64,000 bases of DNA. Origin: Bryoerythrophyllum caledonicum. Lineage: Eukaryota > Streptophyta > Bryopsida > Pottiales > Pottiaceae. The translations under genes and the position numbers were made by a program. Where the stretch lies: the NCBI GenBank assembly GCA_963971425.1, contig OZ020514.1:28756602-28820601 (forward strand). The letters run 5' to 3'. Under the pieces are notes generated by a model, which was given only the letters and a program-made list of their open reading frames with translations, searched no databases and had not been told where the DNA came from. Positions 35,238-45,966 of this stretch are shown here, one piece after another (position 1 is the stretch's first letter; every line of letters starts with the position of its first letter).

Positions 35238-35385
35238 ACTTTTGGGTCCAGGGTTTTGGGTCTTGAGTTTGAGGTCTATGGTTTTGGATCTAGGGTTGAG
35301 GGTCTATGGTTTAGGGTTGAGGGTTTAGAGTCTAGGGTTTTAGGTCCAGGGTATAGGGTCTAGGGTTTTGGCTGCAGGGTATAGG
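35238..35385 (+). repeat. degenerate TTTAGGG telomere-like repeat, right arm
   Basis: Imperfect units such as TTTAGGGTTGAGGG, TCTAGGGTT and TCCAGGGTTTTGGG. It is the inverted partner of 21468-21605. Confidence 0.7.
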
Positions 35386-35496
35386 ATATATGATTTTAAA
35401 AAGAAAATAACATTCGGTTGCTTAATCTATTTTTTAAAAATTCTCTACAGTTGATTGTCCTTGATATGAGCTCCATTGAAAAATAAAATAAGATAT

Positions 35497-35890
<394 letters not shown>

Positions 35891-36308
35891 TATATAATTT
35901 TTTTTTTCATTTTTTCATATTTATTGGATTCATGGTTTGAAATTGCCTTGGGCCTTTGGAAGTTTATCAGAAGGCCCTGTATTTGTAAGATAATAATGCC
36001 TTTGGTTGTAAACACAACAAAATACCAATCACCACTCAGGGTACATATTTTGGATGTATTAGCTGGGTGTTGAGTATTAATCGGGTGAAGTACTTCTCGG
36101 TGCCATAAATATTCAAGCATCATGAGAAGTGAACGACGTCAACTTCAGCCTTCAGCAATCGATTGCTAGTCTACCGTCACTCTCACATGCCACGCTCACC
36201 TTCCTCTTCCCCATCCTCATTCTCATTTCCTCCTCCCTTGCTTGATCTCGCCATAGCCTTTTCGCCATAGCCGTTTTCGTTGTCTATGGTAGTTCTTTAC
36301 TGTCTTCC

Positions 36309-36575
36309 TCATCGCCTTTGAAGTTCTTTACTGTCTTGCTCATCGCCTTCACCGCGATCTTTCTCCAGTCTTTCTCTTCTGTCTTTGTTCGGGGTTGGTC
36401 CATCTTTGTGTTTTTCATTCTCATCTTTGTGTTCGTAACTGGAGAGCGCTTCGTTGATGGTAGAGACAGGTTGAACCGAAGAGGCGCATTGAAGAGGTGC
36501 GTGTGCATGCGAGGAGGAGCGAAGTTCTGTGACCATTCGTGAGCTCCTTGGGTGAGCAAGGTGGACGGCGTTCAC
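36309..36575 (-). CDS. small charged ORF in the right arm
   Basis: 88 residues: an N-terminal Ser/His/Pro-rich part, then INEALSSYEHKDENEK and NKDRRERLEKDRG as in the left-arm ORF. An overlapping frame (36559-36284) resembles the C-terminal part of the left-arm product (DSKELP versus DNKKLP), indicating a frameshift between copies. No domain is recognised and translation is unproven. Confidence 0.3.
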   Translation of the reverse strand: MNAVHLAHPRSSRMVTELRSSSHAHAPLQCASSVQPVSTINEALSSYEHKDENEKHKDGPTPNKDRRERLEKDRGEGDEQDSKELQRR

Positions 36576-37080
36576 GACATACTAGCAAGAAGAAGATCAG
36601 AGCTCGATATTTTGGTATGTTGAATGTCTCATTCCTCATTCAGAATTATGGTAGTATTCTAGTTAGAATTAAGTGAGCTCCTTCTTAGTTTCACTAAATT
36701 CAATTCCAGGAAATTGCCTTGGTTTCTGCTAGTTAGAATTCAGTGAATGGCTGAGATGGTGAGTTGAAATTTCGAATTTCAGTCAATACTATGTTAGTTG
36801 ATTGATTAGAATGTAGTGAATTCAGTGAATGGCTGAGATGGTGTGTTGAAATTTCGAATTTCAGTCGCTAGTAAGTTAGTTGATTGATTAGAATGTAGTG
36901 AACTGCTTTCGGGTTTCATCATATTCATTGGAAGATAACCGATTTGGATTCTCCTAGTCCAATGCTTTAGATGGTTTCGAGGTCTGCTGTATAGGAATTG
37001 TGAATTGGGTCTGGAATCATCGATGCTGAGGCAACCTATTGAATCAGGTCAATACTCTGCAGCGTTTATAATCGGCGAGG
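36573..37080. promoter_or_regulatory. upstream region of the 37-64 kb gene with a tandem repeat
   Basis: Contains a roughly 75-bp tandem duplication near 36745-36900 (units GTTGAAATTTCGAATTTCAG and GTTGATTGATTAGAATGTAG). It lies directly before the ATG at 37081 and so would hold the promoter and 5' UTR of that gene. I see no clear TATA box. Confidence 0.35.
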
Positions 37081-37130
37081 ATGGCAGTGGCGATCAGTGA
37101 CTCGAATCTGGCGCCGGAGTGGCTGAACCA
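37081..37130 (+). CDS. exon 1 (start exon)
   Basis: ATG in good context (A at -3, G at +4) opens 16 codons plus two bases and ends at GTAAGT. The phase-2 end is completed by the first base of exon 2, giving a Gln codon. Confidence 0.6.
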
Positions 37131-37235
37131 GTAAGTATTTCATTGCTCATTCATATTTCAACTGTTCACATACTTCCATATACATGAAACCGTATATTAT
37201 GTGACCGTATATTATGTTACCGTATATACGCCGTC

Positions 37236-38300
37236 GACATCGGGCACGCACACGATGCCTCGGATCGGATCGGGTGCTCGCCCAATACCCTAGTCGAGAT
37301 TGAGAGCTCGTTCGATCCCCACTAAAAGATTGGGAGCGCACCCGATCTTGTAATGGCCATTAGGTGCTCTGAAAATCAACCAGTGATGATCGGGAGCGCG
37401 CCCGATCTGCAATAATATCGGGAGCGCACCCGATCTCGTTCGTGATAGGTTGCTCCCACAGTAAAGAAAAAGGCGATCAAGAGCGCTCGAGCTCTCCTCC
37501 TATAGATCGGGAGCGCCCCCGATCTCCAAGTTGAAATCGGGAGCGCACCCGATGGCAGTGGTGATCAGTAAGCCGAATTTTGTGCCAGAGTGGCTGAAGC
37601 AGTTAGTAGTAATTGTTGCCAAGTATATGCATGTTGGTCCTAAATGCAGTCAACATCGGGCGCGCACCCGATGCCTCGGTTGGGATCAGGTGCGTGCCCG
37701 ATACCCTAGTTGAGATCAAGAGCTCGTTCGATCTCCACTAAAAGATCGGGAGCGCACCCGATCTTCTAATGGCCATTAGGTGCTCTCAAAATCTCGTAGT
37801 GATGATCGGGAGCGCTTCCGATCTACACTGGGAGATAGTTTGCTCCCACACTCTCATAAGAGATCTCGGGAGTGCGTTCAATGAAGAAAGTGGCGGTCGA
37901 GAGAGCTCGAGATCTCCTCGTATAGATCGGGAGCGCGCCCGATCTTGTAATTGATATCCGGAGTGCACCCGATGGCAGTCAAACTTGGGGACGCAGCCAA
38001 TGTCTGGGTTGGGATCGGGTGCGCGCCCGATACCCTAGTGGAGATCGGGTGCTCGTTCGATCTCCACTAAAGTATCGGGAGCGCGCCCGATCTCATAATT
38101 GATATCGGGAGCGCACCCGATGGCAGTCGACAACGGGCGCGCAGCCGATGTCTGGGTTAGGATTCGGTGCGCGCCCGATACCCTAGTCGAGATTCGGTGC
38201 GCGTTCGATCTCCACTAAAATATCGGGAGCGCACCCGATCCTCCAAGTTCGGGAGCGCGCCCAATCTGCCAAGTTATCGGGAGCGCTCCCAATCTCTTCT
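37236..38300 (+). repeat. GATCGGG hairpin higher-order array within intron 1
   Basis: At least 20 members of GATCGGG-AGCGCR-CCCGATC and variants with irregular spacing. They are organised into a larger unit (ATGCCTCGG .. ATACCCTAGT .. GAGCTCGTTCGATC .. ACTAAAAGAT .. GGCCATTAGGTGCTCT) that repeats from 37236 and 37650 and, shortened, from 37980 and 38130. The array fills most of intron 1. Confidence 0.85.
37552..37601 (+). other. duplicate of exon 1 inside intron 1
   Basis: ATGGCAGTGGTGATCAGTAA.. parallels exon 1 codon for codon (MAVVISKPNFVPEWLK versus MAVAISDSNLAPEWLN). It is followed by GTTAGT in place of GTAAGT. It could act as an alternative first exon or be a by-product of array expansion. 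Confidence 0.55.
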
Positions 38301-38396
38301 GCGCTCTCGTTCTTTGGCATGAATCTCGAATTTGGATTGCAGTTTCAGAATCATGTGACTTGTTCCTAATAGCTTTTTTCTTCGTTCATTTTCGCA

Positions 38397-39764
38397 GAGC
38401 CAACCATGCAGCGTTAAAGAATGTGTCGAAGGAGTTGCTCCCGGTGAGGCTTAAACCTGCGATGAGTTGCAGATTGCTCACAATGCCGTATCAAGGAGAC
38501 CCAAATTCGCAGCCTATCGCTTTTTACCTTGCCGACATGACCAAGGAATGGGGTCTGGAGTTGGGGATGGAAGAGGCTCATGGTAGAACCTTTGTCGCAC
38601 CGGTCATCCTGATTGAGGACAGAAGACAACGCAACGGACCGCCACGCTTATTACCGACCAAGGACTGTCAGGTTTTGGGACTGTACGAAATTCAATCGGC
38701 AGAACACGTCCTTGCGATTGTCACTGAATATGTAGCATCAGCAAGAGCAACAAAATTATTTGGTTTAGTTCTACCCACCGCGCGATTGAATTATTCGCTT
38801 TGCGAAGATGTGGAGCAGTTGGGGTTCTTTATCAATGGCGATAGTGTCGACGCAAGTGACTTGTGTGATGTCTGGGCTGAGTTGATGGCGGGTGTCGTAG
38901 CAAAAAACGTGGGAGAGGAAGAAAGCTAGCAACGTCCTCCGATCACCCCTCCAAAGCGGAAGAGAGCTTCAACGGGCGGCGGTCCGGCTGTGGCAGAGGA
39001 ACCCATCAAGAAGAAGTCGGCCAGGAAGAAACCCGAAGCCAAAACTGCTGACGGAATGACATTGGCGAAAGCTGTGAATCTTACCCACTCCGCTGCTGCA
39101 AAATTCACTACGAAGGAGCTCGTGCAGTTGCGCGACTTTTTCGAGACGGAGTTCGGCCCATTGCACATATTCGGTCAGTGCCCTTTCAAGATCAAGGACG
39201 ATCCGAATGAACCGGACCTCCTCGTCGACATTGACAACCTGCATAGGGCCCCGGCACCAACAATCGTGTACTGGCCTCTTTTACCATCGCAAGTCGAAGC
39301 TTTAGTCACGCAGAAGAGGACGATTCCCTCCTTCAACGCAGCGCTGCAACATGTCTTCGTGATGCCGATAAGGGGACCTCCTACTCCAGTTGATGACCCA
39401 AACACGGAAGACGGAGCTGTGGAATTATTTGACGATCAACCAAGACGGGATCAAATCAATAGGGATACGCACTCCTATAGGAGGCCAACATGGTGTCGCA
39501 GCTCACAGACAGCTCCTCGAAGAAGGTAGCCTTAGTGATCGCGACGCCGCCAACGCCCGTAAGTACTTTGTCACGATATTGTGGACAAAAAAGGAGTCAT
39601 TCAACCAGCTCACGTACTTCAGCAAGTTCCTAAACCAAGACTTTGCTAGTAATCGGAAGGAGGGCAATTATTTAAATCAGTTGCAAACAGCTCGGAGATG
39701 CTGGAACGAGCTCGGCAACCCGTTGCCCAAACGGAATGGTGCCCTGAACACCAAAGAATTCAAT
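38397..39764 (+). pseudogene. exon 2, unrecognised protein, with stop and frameshift
   Basis: Follows TTTTCGCAG and ends at GTGAGT. It encodes about 175 residues up to a TAG at 38927, then continues in the same frame with a basic patch (PPKRKRAS) and about 160 more residues to roughly 39450. From there a different frame stays open to the donor (SLSDRDAANARKYFVTILW and onward), implying a one-base indel. Trp-, Leu- and Asp-containing segments look like folded protein, but I do not recognise the family. Confidence 0.5.
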
Positions 39765-39933
39765 GTGAGTCCTACTATTCCATTTAGTTTATTGAGGTTC
39801 ATCATTTCCACTAAGTTTTCCAATTCTTTTTATTCGCTGTTTTCGCTTTACTCCAGGATCGGGGGCGCACCCGATCTTCTCCCTCAATCGAGAGTGTACT
39901 TACTTCATTTCATGCTTTCAAGCGTTTGTTGAG
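39765..39933 (+). other. intron 2 with one GATCGGG hairpin
   Basis: GTGAGT .. TTGAG, phase 0 on both sides. A single member (GATCGGGGGCGCACCCGATC) sits at 39858-39877. Confidence 0.55.
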
Positions 39934-41379
39934 AAGCTCAACGCATGTTTCTCAGAAAACAAACCAGGTGCTTTGGATCTCGATAAAAGTAGTGGAGCGC
40001 CAAAACTTCCGTTGCTGTACGTTCCGAATCCTCTCTTCCAACAATGGGTCCAAATCGAGGAGTTATACATCGACGGACTACTTCCCAATCCTTGGAACAA
40101 TGTTCCAGGAGTCCTTTCTGCGAGTGTCGATGACGACGACGACGACGCTGCAGCTTCATCATCAAAAAGTCGCGCTTTGAAGCTCGCGAAGAACACGGAG
40201 TCTTGGGCGCTGCACAAGAACGATCTTCGGGATCTGTATGGACTGACCAATGATGAGTGTCAGAAGATGGCTGACATGGTGATGCGGAAAGAGATTTCCG
40301 TGAAATTCTCGAAGGGACTTAAGAAGCCGGCTGTTCTAAGGAGTCTGAAGGACCTTTGCTTTATTGAGAGGAGGCTAAGAGTGTTGAAGAACGAACTCAT
40401 GCACCACTTTGAGGGGAAGCCGCTTCCACAGAAGACGGTAGAAGAATCGTATATAGAGGAGGAGTACGAGCAATTTTCTACTGCTCACAAGATTACCAAG
40501 GATGTACTGCTCAGTTGGTACAACAGATTGAGTCAAGACGAGGGTGGTCAATTATTCTTCTCGAAGCGGACTGCCAATCTGAACCCCTCTCATAAGACAG
40601 ATGACATTGCACCCTTGCTCCAGACTATGTTTCAGCAGCTCAGAGACAGTGAGAGGGATAGTGCTGGTGGTAGTCGTGGCGCATCCAGAGAAGAACCTGA
40701 AGAGCTTATGGAATCCTACTATCGTGTCAGGTCGCTGGATAGAAAAACCGGTGATGTGAAGAATATCTTGACAGATGAGAGCCTGAAGACCTTCAACGCG
40801 AAGAATTTGAAGCAGATCTACATTTACTACTTCGTCAACCGAGGGCAGCGCGGATCCGGAGATGCATCCGTCCTGAAGCAAGAGATGGTGAAATGCTTCA
40901 CGACAATGGAGAGCAGGGATAAGCAGAATTTTAGGAGAGCGTGAAGTCCAAGTGTGTTTATAACTGATCACGCTGGGTTAGTTTTGCTGGTGAACTTGCT
41001 CAATGATAAAGATCAGAATTATCTTCAAGGCCCTGTTTGGGATTACACCTCGACAGTGTACCTCACTTCTCCGGCCGAGCAGTTCGCCAAACCGCTATCG
41101 GTTAAGCCAACTTTACCCCTGTACTTCAATTTCGTCTTCGGGCGGACCGATGGCAATGCAGCGGAGGCAAGCTTCCGAGACTACTTCGGGCCTGATCTGC
41201 AGTTTCAACCTGTGTGGAATGCGAAGGACTTTGAGAGCGTCTCCGGACCGAGTTGTGATCAAGTCGGGCGTGCCAACTTCAACGTTGGCGTGGTGGACAA
41301 ATTGATTGGTGTACTTTGCCGTCGCAATGTTGTTATTATCAACGTCGGCGGTGGTTTTGCGATTACCTGAATATCCCTG
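39934..41379 (+). pseudogene. exon 3, unrecognised protein with two TGA stops
   Basis: Encodes about 480 codons in one frame. It includes a poly-Asp run near 40129-40147, a helical Lys/Glu-rich central part, and a later part with DYTSTVYLTSPAEQF and YFNFVFGRTDGNA. TGA at 40942-40944 and at 41368-41370 interrupt the frame, and the exon ends CTG before GTAAGA in phase 0. No domain is recognised. The second part looks enzymatic or structural but I cannot assign it. Confidence 0.5.
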
Positions 41380-41482
41380 GTAAGAATGATGTCATTATTT
41401 TTCATCATTATCACTCTTGCTCTTGATGTTTTTAGCTGCGTTAATCATGTACCTTACGTTCAAAATGGGTCTTTTCTTGCAG

Positions 41483-42100
41483 ACCAAAGGCGCTAGAGTT
41501 GTGGAGGTTGAATTCTCAGCAGCAGACAAGACCTTTGCTTTTGACAATGCAAAGAAATTTTGGGATGCACGTCAGGTTCTAGCCCTTACCCCGCCTGAGG
41601 CTCTGCCAGCTAAGAAGATGCTGTCCAAGGCAGAGAGAATTAGAAAGAAGTCCCTGGTCGTTTCACGCAAACCTGCCCAAAATGTACAGCCAAAGAAAAG
41701 AATCGTTCTCAGGAGTGCACGACAAACGACTCCGTCAGAATCCTCAGAAGATGAAGCTGGCACTGACCACGGTGGCCCTGAGAGTGACGAGGAGAAAGAC
41801 AATGAATCGGACCGTGACGACAAAGAGGACGACAATAGGGAAGGGGAGATACCTGATCCGGATTGTACTGAAGAGGGCGTTCAGGAAGAGGACAACAACG
41901 ACTGTGGATCGGATGGAAGACGCACCCCAATAGGAAATCCGATCGCTGCGCTACCTGGACCTGATGTGAGTCGGCCCGCCGACGAAGCAGACATCACTGA
42001 GCGCCATCCGTCCGAGACCGAGGCCAAACCAAACGTTTTATTTGCAGACACCAGGCGACAGTTGCATCTTGGCCGAGACGACACTGACATTGGTGGCAAC
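41483..42100 (+). CDS. exon 4, acidic Ser/Glu/Asp-rich region
   Basis: Follows TCTTTTCTTGCAG and ends AAC before GTATGC, phase 0. Residues 1-65 are mixed and basic (AERIRKKSLVVSRKP), followed by a long run of Asp, Glu and Ser, probably a disordered linker. The frame is intact throughout. Confidence 0.6.
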
Positions 42101-42228
42101 GTATGCACATCGACTTATTTTTTTCCATGGACTTAAACACTTTATAATTGACTTTAAACCAATTAATGTAGTGCGTGGTAATACATCTTTGGTAGTGTTT
42201 ATATCTTCAGTAGTCCTCCTTCTTGCAG
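42101..42228 (+). other. intron 4 (5' remainder) with its acceptor
   Basis: GTATGC .. CTCCTTCTTGCAG. The final AG at 42227-42228 plus GCA forms the retroelement's target site. Confidence 0.6.
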
Positions 42229-42231
42229 GCA
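42227..42231 (+). other. target-site duplication, left copy (AGGCA)
   Basis: Identical five bases flank the element at 61689-61693. Five bases is the usual size for Ty3/gypsy insertion. Confidence 0.9.
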
Positions 42232-44222
42232 TGTAGAGCCAAAATGACAAAAATAGCTTTTTTCTAAAAAATAAGTGTAAAAAGGGTTGTAGTTATATGG
42301 AGAATCAAAAAATTAATGATTGAGTTTACACTAAGTAGTTAATTAAGTGGAAAGTACCTATTCATATCCAAGAATAAGGAAATAATGGAAAAAGGGTTGA
42401 ACTCACACCCTTTTGGTAGGGTGTACCTTTTCATGAATGGATATGAAGAGATGTGAAGATTTAGTGGAATTAATCTTAATGGTTAATAATAGGGAAAATC
42501 TCTTGTCAAGAGGTGTACCTCTTGGATGTTGGGTAGAATGACTAGCTTGAATTTATAGCATTCTTGGCCATTACCATAGAAATTCCTTGGAGGAAGATTG
42601 AAGTGAGCCCTAGCTTTAGGTGAAAAAGCTAGTTGATGGCTCTTAATGTTGTAAGAGTATTTAATTTTATATATGAATATATAATTACTATTGAATTTGC
42701 ATGTGTAGAGTCTTGTAACTTGAGTCATATGTATAATTGCAATAATATGTGAACTTCATTGAATAAATTTGACATTGTGTGTTGTAAATGCAAGTGTATG
42801 CATTAGGTATTAATTATGGATAAAATTCCTATGCATGAATGCATTGTATATTTATTCTTCATGGAATAAGTTAGGGAAATACCCTAACTACTAAGGTCGT
42901 GGGTGTGACCTTGTGTGTGTTGGAGCATTGGAGCATTAATCATGAGCGTGAAGATTAATGGAAATAATGTGAAATTAAGTGACTTAGTGCATAAGATGTG
43001 TGATGCATAAGTACTTAAGAAGATCTCAAGTGTCAGTGAGCATAACTTGAGTATCATAAGAATAAGAGTGGAGTTCTTATTCATGTTAATGCAATTTATG
43101 CAATAAACATCAAGAGTGGCATACCTTGATGCATAGCAAGAGTGTCATATTATGCATACAAAAAATTGGCATTAAGTCTAACCTTAATAGAAGGGATTTT
43201 CTAAGGTAGGCTAAGTTGTGAGTATTTAAGAATCTATCACAAGAGAGAAAATAAGGAACAAATCCCGAAGAAAGACTTAAGAAGAAAACATAGAAACTTA
43301 AGAATCTTAAGTCCAAGTTTGGATACATAATCTTATGAAGGTTGAGACCTTAAGTACCAGGAGACCCTTAAGTTTAAGGGCTTGGACTTAAAGGTTCGTA
43401 TAAGTGAGAATACAGGACAATATTTGCATTCAGTGAGATGCACTCCCGGTTCTGGAAGTCTTAAAGACAGAAACTTAAGAACACTGTAGGGCTGAATTGG
43501 TCTAGACAGTGCAGGTTCTTAAGAATCAGCCTAAGTGAGTAAGCGAGTGCTTAAGAACTAAGGGCCAGAGACTGTGTCCTTAAGAACATCGAGACGACCG
43601 AGAAGGAAGTCTTAAGAACCAGTCAGAGATCTTAAAGACTAAATGGTAGAAGTAAGTGTAAAACACCGTAGTCTTTAAGAATTAAGTGTGGATAAGTGAA
43701 CTTAAGTGGAGACTTAAGAGCTGAAACTCCTTAAGACTTAAGTTAACTTGTGTATGGGATTTTTGAGACTAACCATTGTCTTAAGAACGTGATCACGTGG
43801 ACCGAGTGGACGGACGTGAAAAGTGGAGCATTTTTGCATGAGGTAAGAATTTGAATTCTTAAAGACTGTAATTAAAGAACCAATGCAATGAGACTTAATG
43901 GAAACTTCCATTAGCCGAGTGTGGCAAGTGTTTAAGAATTAGTGGCATAAGCACAATCTTAGAAGGACTAATGTACCTTCTTAAGGCACGAGAGATCCTT
44001 GGGGTTTAGACTTTGTTTGTGGATCCCTTAAGAGTGATGCTAACAGCCCTAATTTCCTAAAAATAGATAGGTAACCTTAAGAATTAACCAAAAAGATAGC
44101 TTTAAACGACACAATTAATCTTCAATTACTTAAAACTAGGCGTATGATCATCCCCGTAACGAATCCTATGAGGTGTGGGTACACTTGGGTGTTTTCCTAG
44201 ACTGGTGAAAAATCACTCTAGA
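42232..44222 (+). mobile_element. 5' LTR (1991 bp)
   Basis: Starts TGTAGAGCC and ends CACTCTAGA; the last motif is CTCTACA in the 3' copy, a single change. It contains 19 CTTAAG hexamers counted by eye, nearly all between 43010 and 44075, far above chance. The short ORFs inside are conserved between LTRs only because the LTRs are near-identical. Confidence 0.93.
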
Positions 44223-44227
44223 TTTTT

Positions 44228-44248
44228 TTGGCGACCATGCTGGGGATG
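44228..44248 (+). other. primer-binding site
   Basis: TTGGCGACCATGCTGGGGAT lies six bases downstream of the 5' LTR; tRNA primers anneal at this position in LTR elements. The first 13 bases are shared with the minus-strand site at 2911-2928. I cannot name the tRNA with certainty. Confidence 0.75.
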
Positions 44249-44517
44249 GTACCGTCAAGTTTTTAAGTATTTTTTTTAATTTTGGAAAGCTGTCAAACTT
44301 AAGTCAATCACTTAAGTAAACTATCATGGCATTTAGTTTTGTGTGAATTTATAAACTTTGGAATTACTGAAATAATTTATTAAAAAATTTATTATAAAAT
44401 TTAAAAAAATTAAAAAAAATTAAAAATTAAAAAATGAAATGAATAAAATAAATATAAAAATAAAAAATAAAATAAAAATTTAACTTTTAGTAAAGAGTAA
44501 AAACATGTTGTTACAAC
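44249..44517 (+). other. A/T-rich leader
   Basis: Non-coding, with long A-runs between 44370 and 44480. Confidence 0.7.
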
Positions 44518-45015
44518 ATGTCTACTTTTCCATGGGAGGTTTGTGAAGAAGCTTTGAGTGACTTCTTTAGCGGTCCATATTTATTTAGCGTCCTTTATCG
44601 TGTCTATAGAGGTGCGTATTACGGACAAGGATTTCAATTTTATGGGGCTCACCCAAAAATTGATCAATCATTTAATGAAAAATTTGAACAACTACCCTTA
44701 GAAATTAAACAATTAATTTAAAACAAAGAATGGAATAAGGGTGAGGGTTTTAATAAAGTAATTGTCAAGAAAAAGACTTTATATTTAAAATATCAACTAC
44801 ACTACCTTTTTGCTCAATATGGTAGATTGAAACTTCAAACACAACCATTAATTTCTAGAGGTATAGGGGCTTGGAACGGATACAAGTTTAATCAGGACAC
44901 TTATATCTTTGTTTATAATAAACAAAACTTAGAGAGCAAAGTATTCTTTCCCGACTTCTTATCTAAAGATCCAGAAGTTCCCGTGAGTGTAGCCTTTGAT
45001 TTATTATGTATTTAA
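44518..45015 (+). pseudogene. unrecognised first internal ORF
   Basis: ATG at 44518 opens 67 codons (MSTFPWEVCEEALSDFF..), stops at TAA 44719, then continues in the same frame to 45013 (about 165 residues in total). It is rich in Tyr, Phe, Gln and Lys, with no recognised domain, signal peptide or membrane segment. It precedes three small paralogous ORFs. Since gag normally comes first in such elements, this is an extra gene of unknown role. Confidence 0.45.
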
Positions 45016-45018
45016 AAA

Positions 45019-45327
45019 ATGAGTTCCTCAAATAAGACTTTTAAGGAACAACGGACAAGGTTGAAAAGATTGTTAATAATTTATTCTAAAATTCAATACA
45101 ATGAAGGGAAATTATTTAGACTTTTGGAGACAGAAATAGAACGCATTAAAGAAAACAACCAACATTCCATTAATAGGAAAAAAATCATCAATACTTTCTT
45201 ACAAAAATTCAATTATCCAAGAGAATTAATAATAGAACCATTGACACGAGAATTTAAGATAGAACCATTTACCCTGACTGGTTGGCGTCACTATTGTTAC
45301 CTGAATGGAGCAAATGAGAAAAATTGA
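45019..45327 (+). CDS. small ORF A of three tandem paralogues
   Basis: 102 residues. Shared pattern with ORFs B and C: a basic start, LLIIYSKIQYNEGK, ETEIERI, a helical spacer, then NYPRE and a final aliphatic/Cys end. It overlaps ORF B by 23 bases in a different frame. Function unknown; no match to known retroelement proteins that I can recall. Confidence 0.5.
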   Translation: MSSSNKTFKEQRTRLKRLLIIYSKIQYNEGKLFRLLETEIERIKENNQHSINRKKIINTFLQKFNYPRELIIEPLTREFKIEPFTLTGWRHYCYLNGANEKN

Positions 45328-45586
45328 ACGCCTCAATTCTAAAAGTGAAAGAAATAAATCCCTTAAATTCTTATATGCAAGAATAGCTTATTATGAAACT
45401 TTTACCAGTCATGATAGGAAATATTCGGATATAGTAGAAATTGAAATAGAGAGATTAATTGAACAGGCAAAAGAGTGGTTGAGTAAACTTGAGATAGAGG
45501 AATTGTTGGCATATTTGGGTTACCCCATAAATAAAGAGAATGAATTAAACCTATCTATGGAGGCTCTCCACCTTTGCTCAAGTTAA
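45305..45586 (+). CDS. small ORF B of three tandem paralogues
   Basis: 93 residues. Core LYARIAYYE..DRKYSDIVEIEIERLIEQ, then LLAYLGYPINKE and ALHLCSS. Aligns with C across its whole length. The ATG lies inside the end of ORF A, suggesting re-initiation or frameshifting if translated. Confidence 0.55.
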   Translation: MEQMRKIERLNSKSERNKSLKFLYARIAYYETFTSHDRKYSDIVEIEIERLIEQAKEWLSKLEIEELLAYLGYPINKENELNLSMEALHLCSS

Positions 45587-45634
45587 AATTCTTTATAATT
45601 TCTTGAAATACCAAACAAGTACCCCAATGACAAA

Positions 45635-45919
45635 ATGAACCAAGAAAGTGATCCTTTATGTACCCCAATTAATGGTGGAAAAATAATTAGGAGATTAATC
45701 ACTACAATTTGTACGTATCACCGTATAGGTCCTTATGATGGGAAATATTTGAAAATGGCCGAAAATGAAATAGATCTTTTGATAGGTATAGCCAGTGAAT
45801 GGTTGGGAGAAAATGAAATGGGAGCCTTATTAACTATGTATAAGTATCCACGAAACGTTGCATGGGAAGTTGAGGGAATGAATCTTACAGAGGAAGCGAT
45901 TTATCTTTGCTTGAATTAA
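45635..45919 (+). CDS. small ORF C of three tandem paralogues
   Basis: 94 residues. Core TTICTYHRIGPYDGKYLKMA, then ENEIDLLIG, LLTMYKYPRNVA and EEAIYLCLN. The pattern Y.RI..YD.KY...EIE.LI..L..YPR matches ORFs A and B. It ends just before gag in another frame. Confidence 0.55.
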   Translation: MNQESDPLCTPINGGKIIRRLITTICTYHRIGPYDGKYLKMAENEIDLLIGIASEWLGENEMGALLTMYKYPRNVAWEVEGMNLTEEAIYLCLN

Positions 45920-45966
45920 AAAGATCTAAAAAACAAATTCAAAATAAGGATAAAAATAAAAAATCT

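Noticed and set aside
42483..43328. ORFs conserved between the two LTRs (for example 81, 66 and 72 residues, minus strand)
   Set aside because: Conservation only reflects near-identical LTRs; there is no protein-like pattern or independent support.
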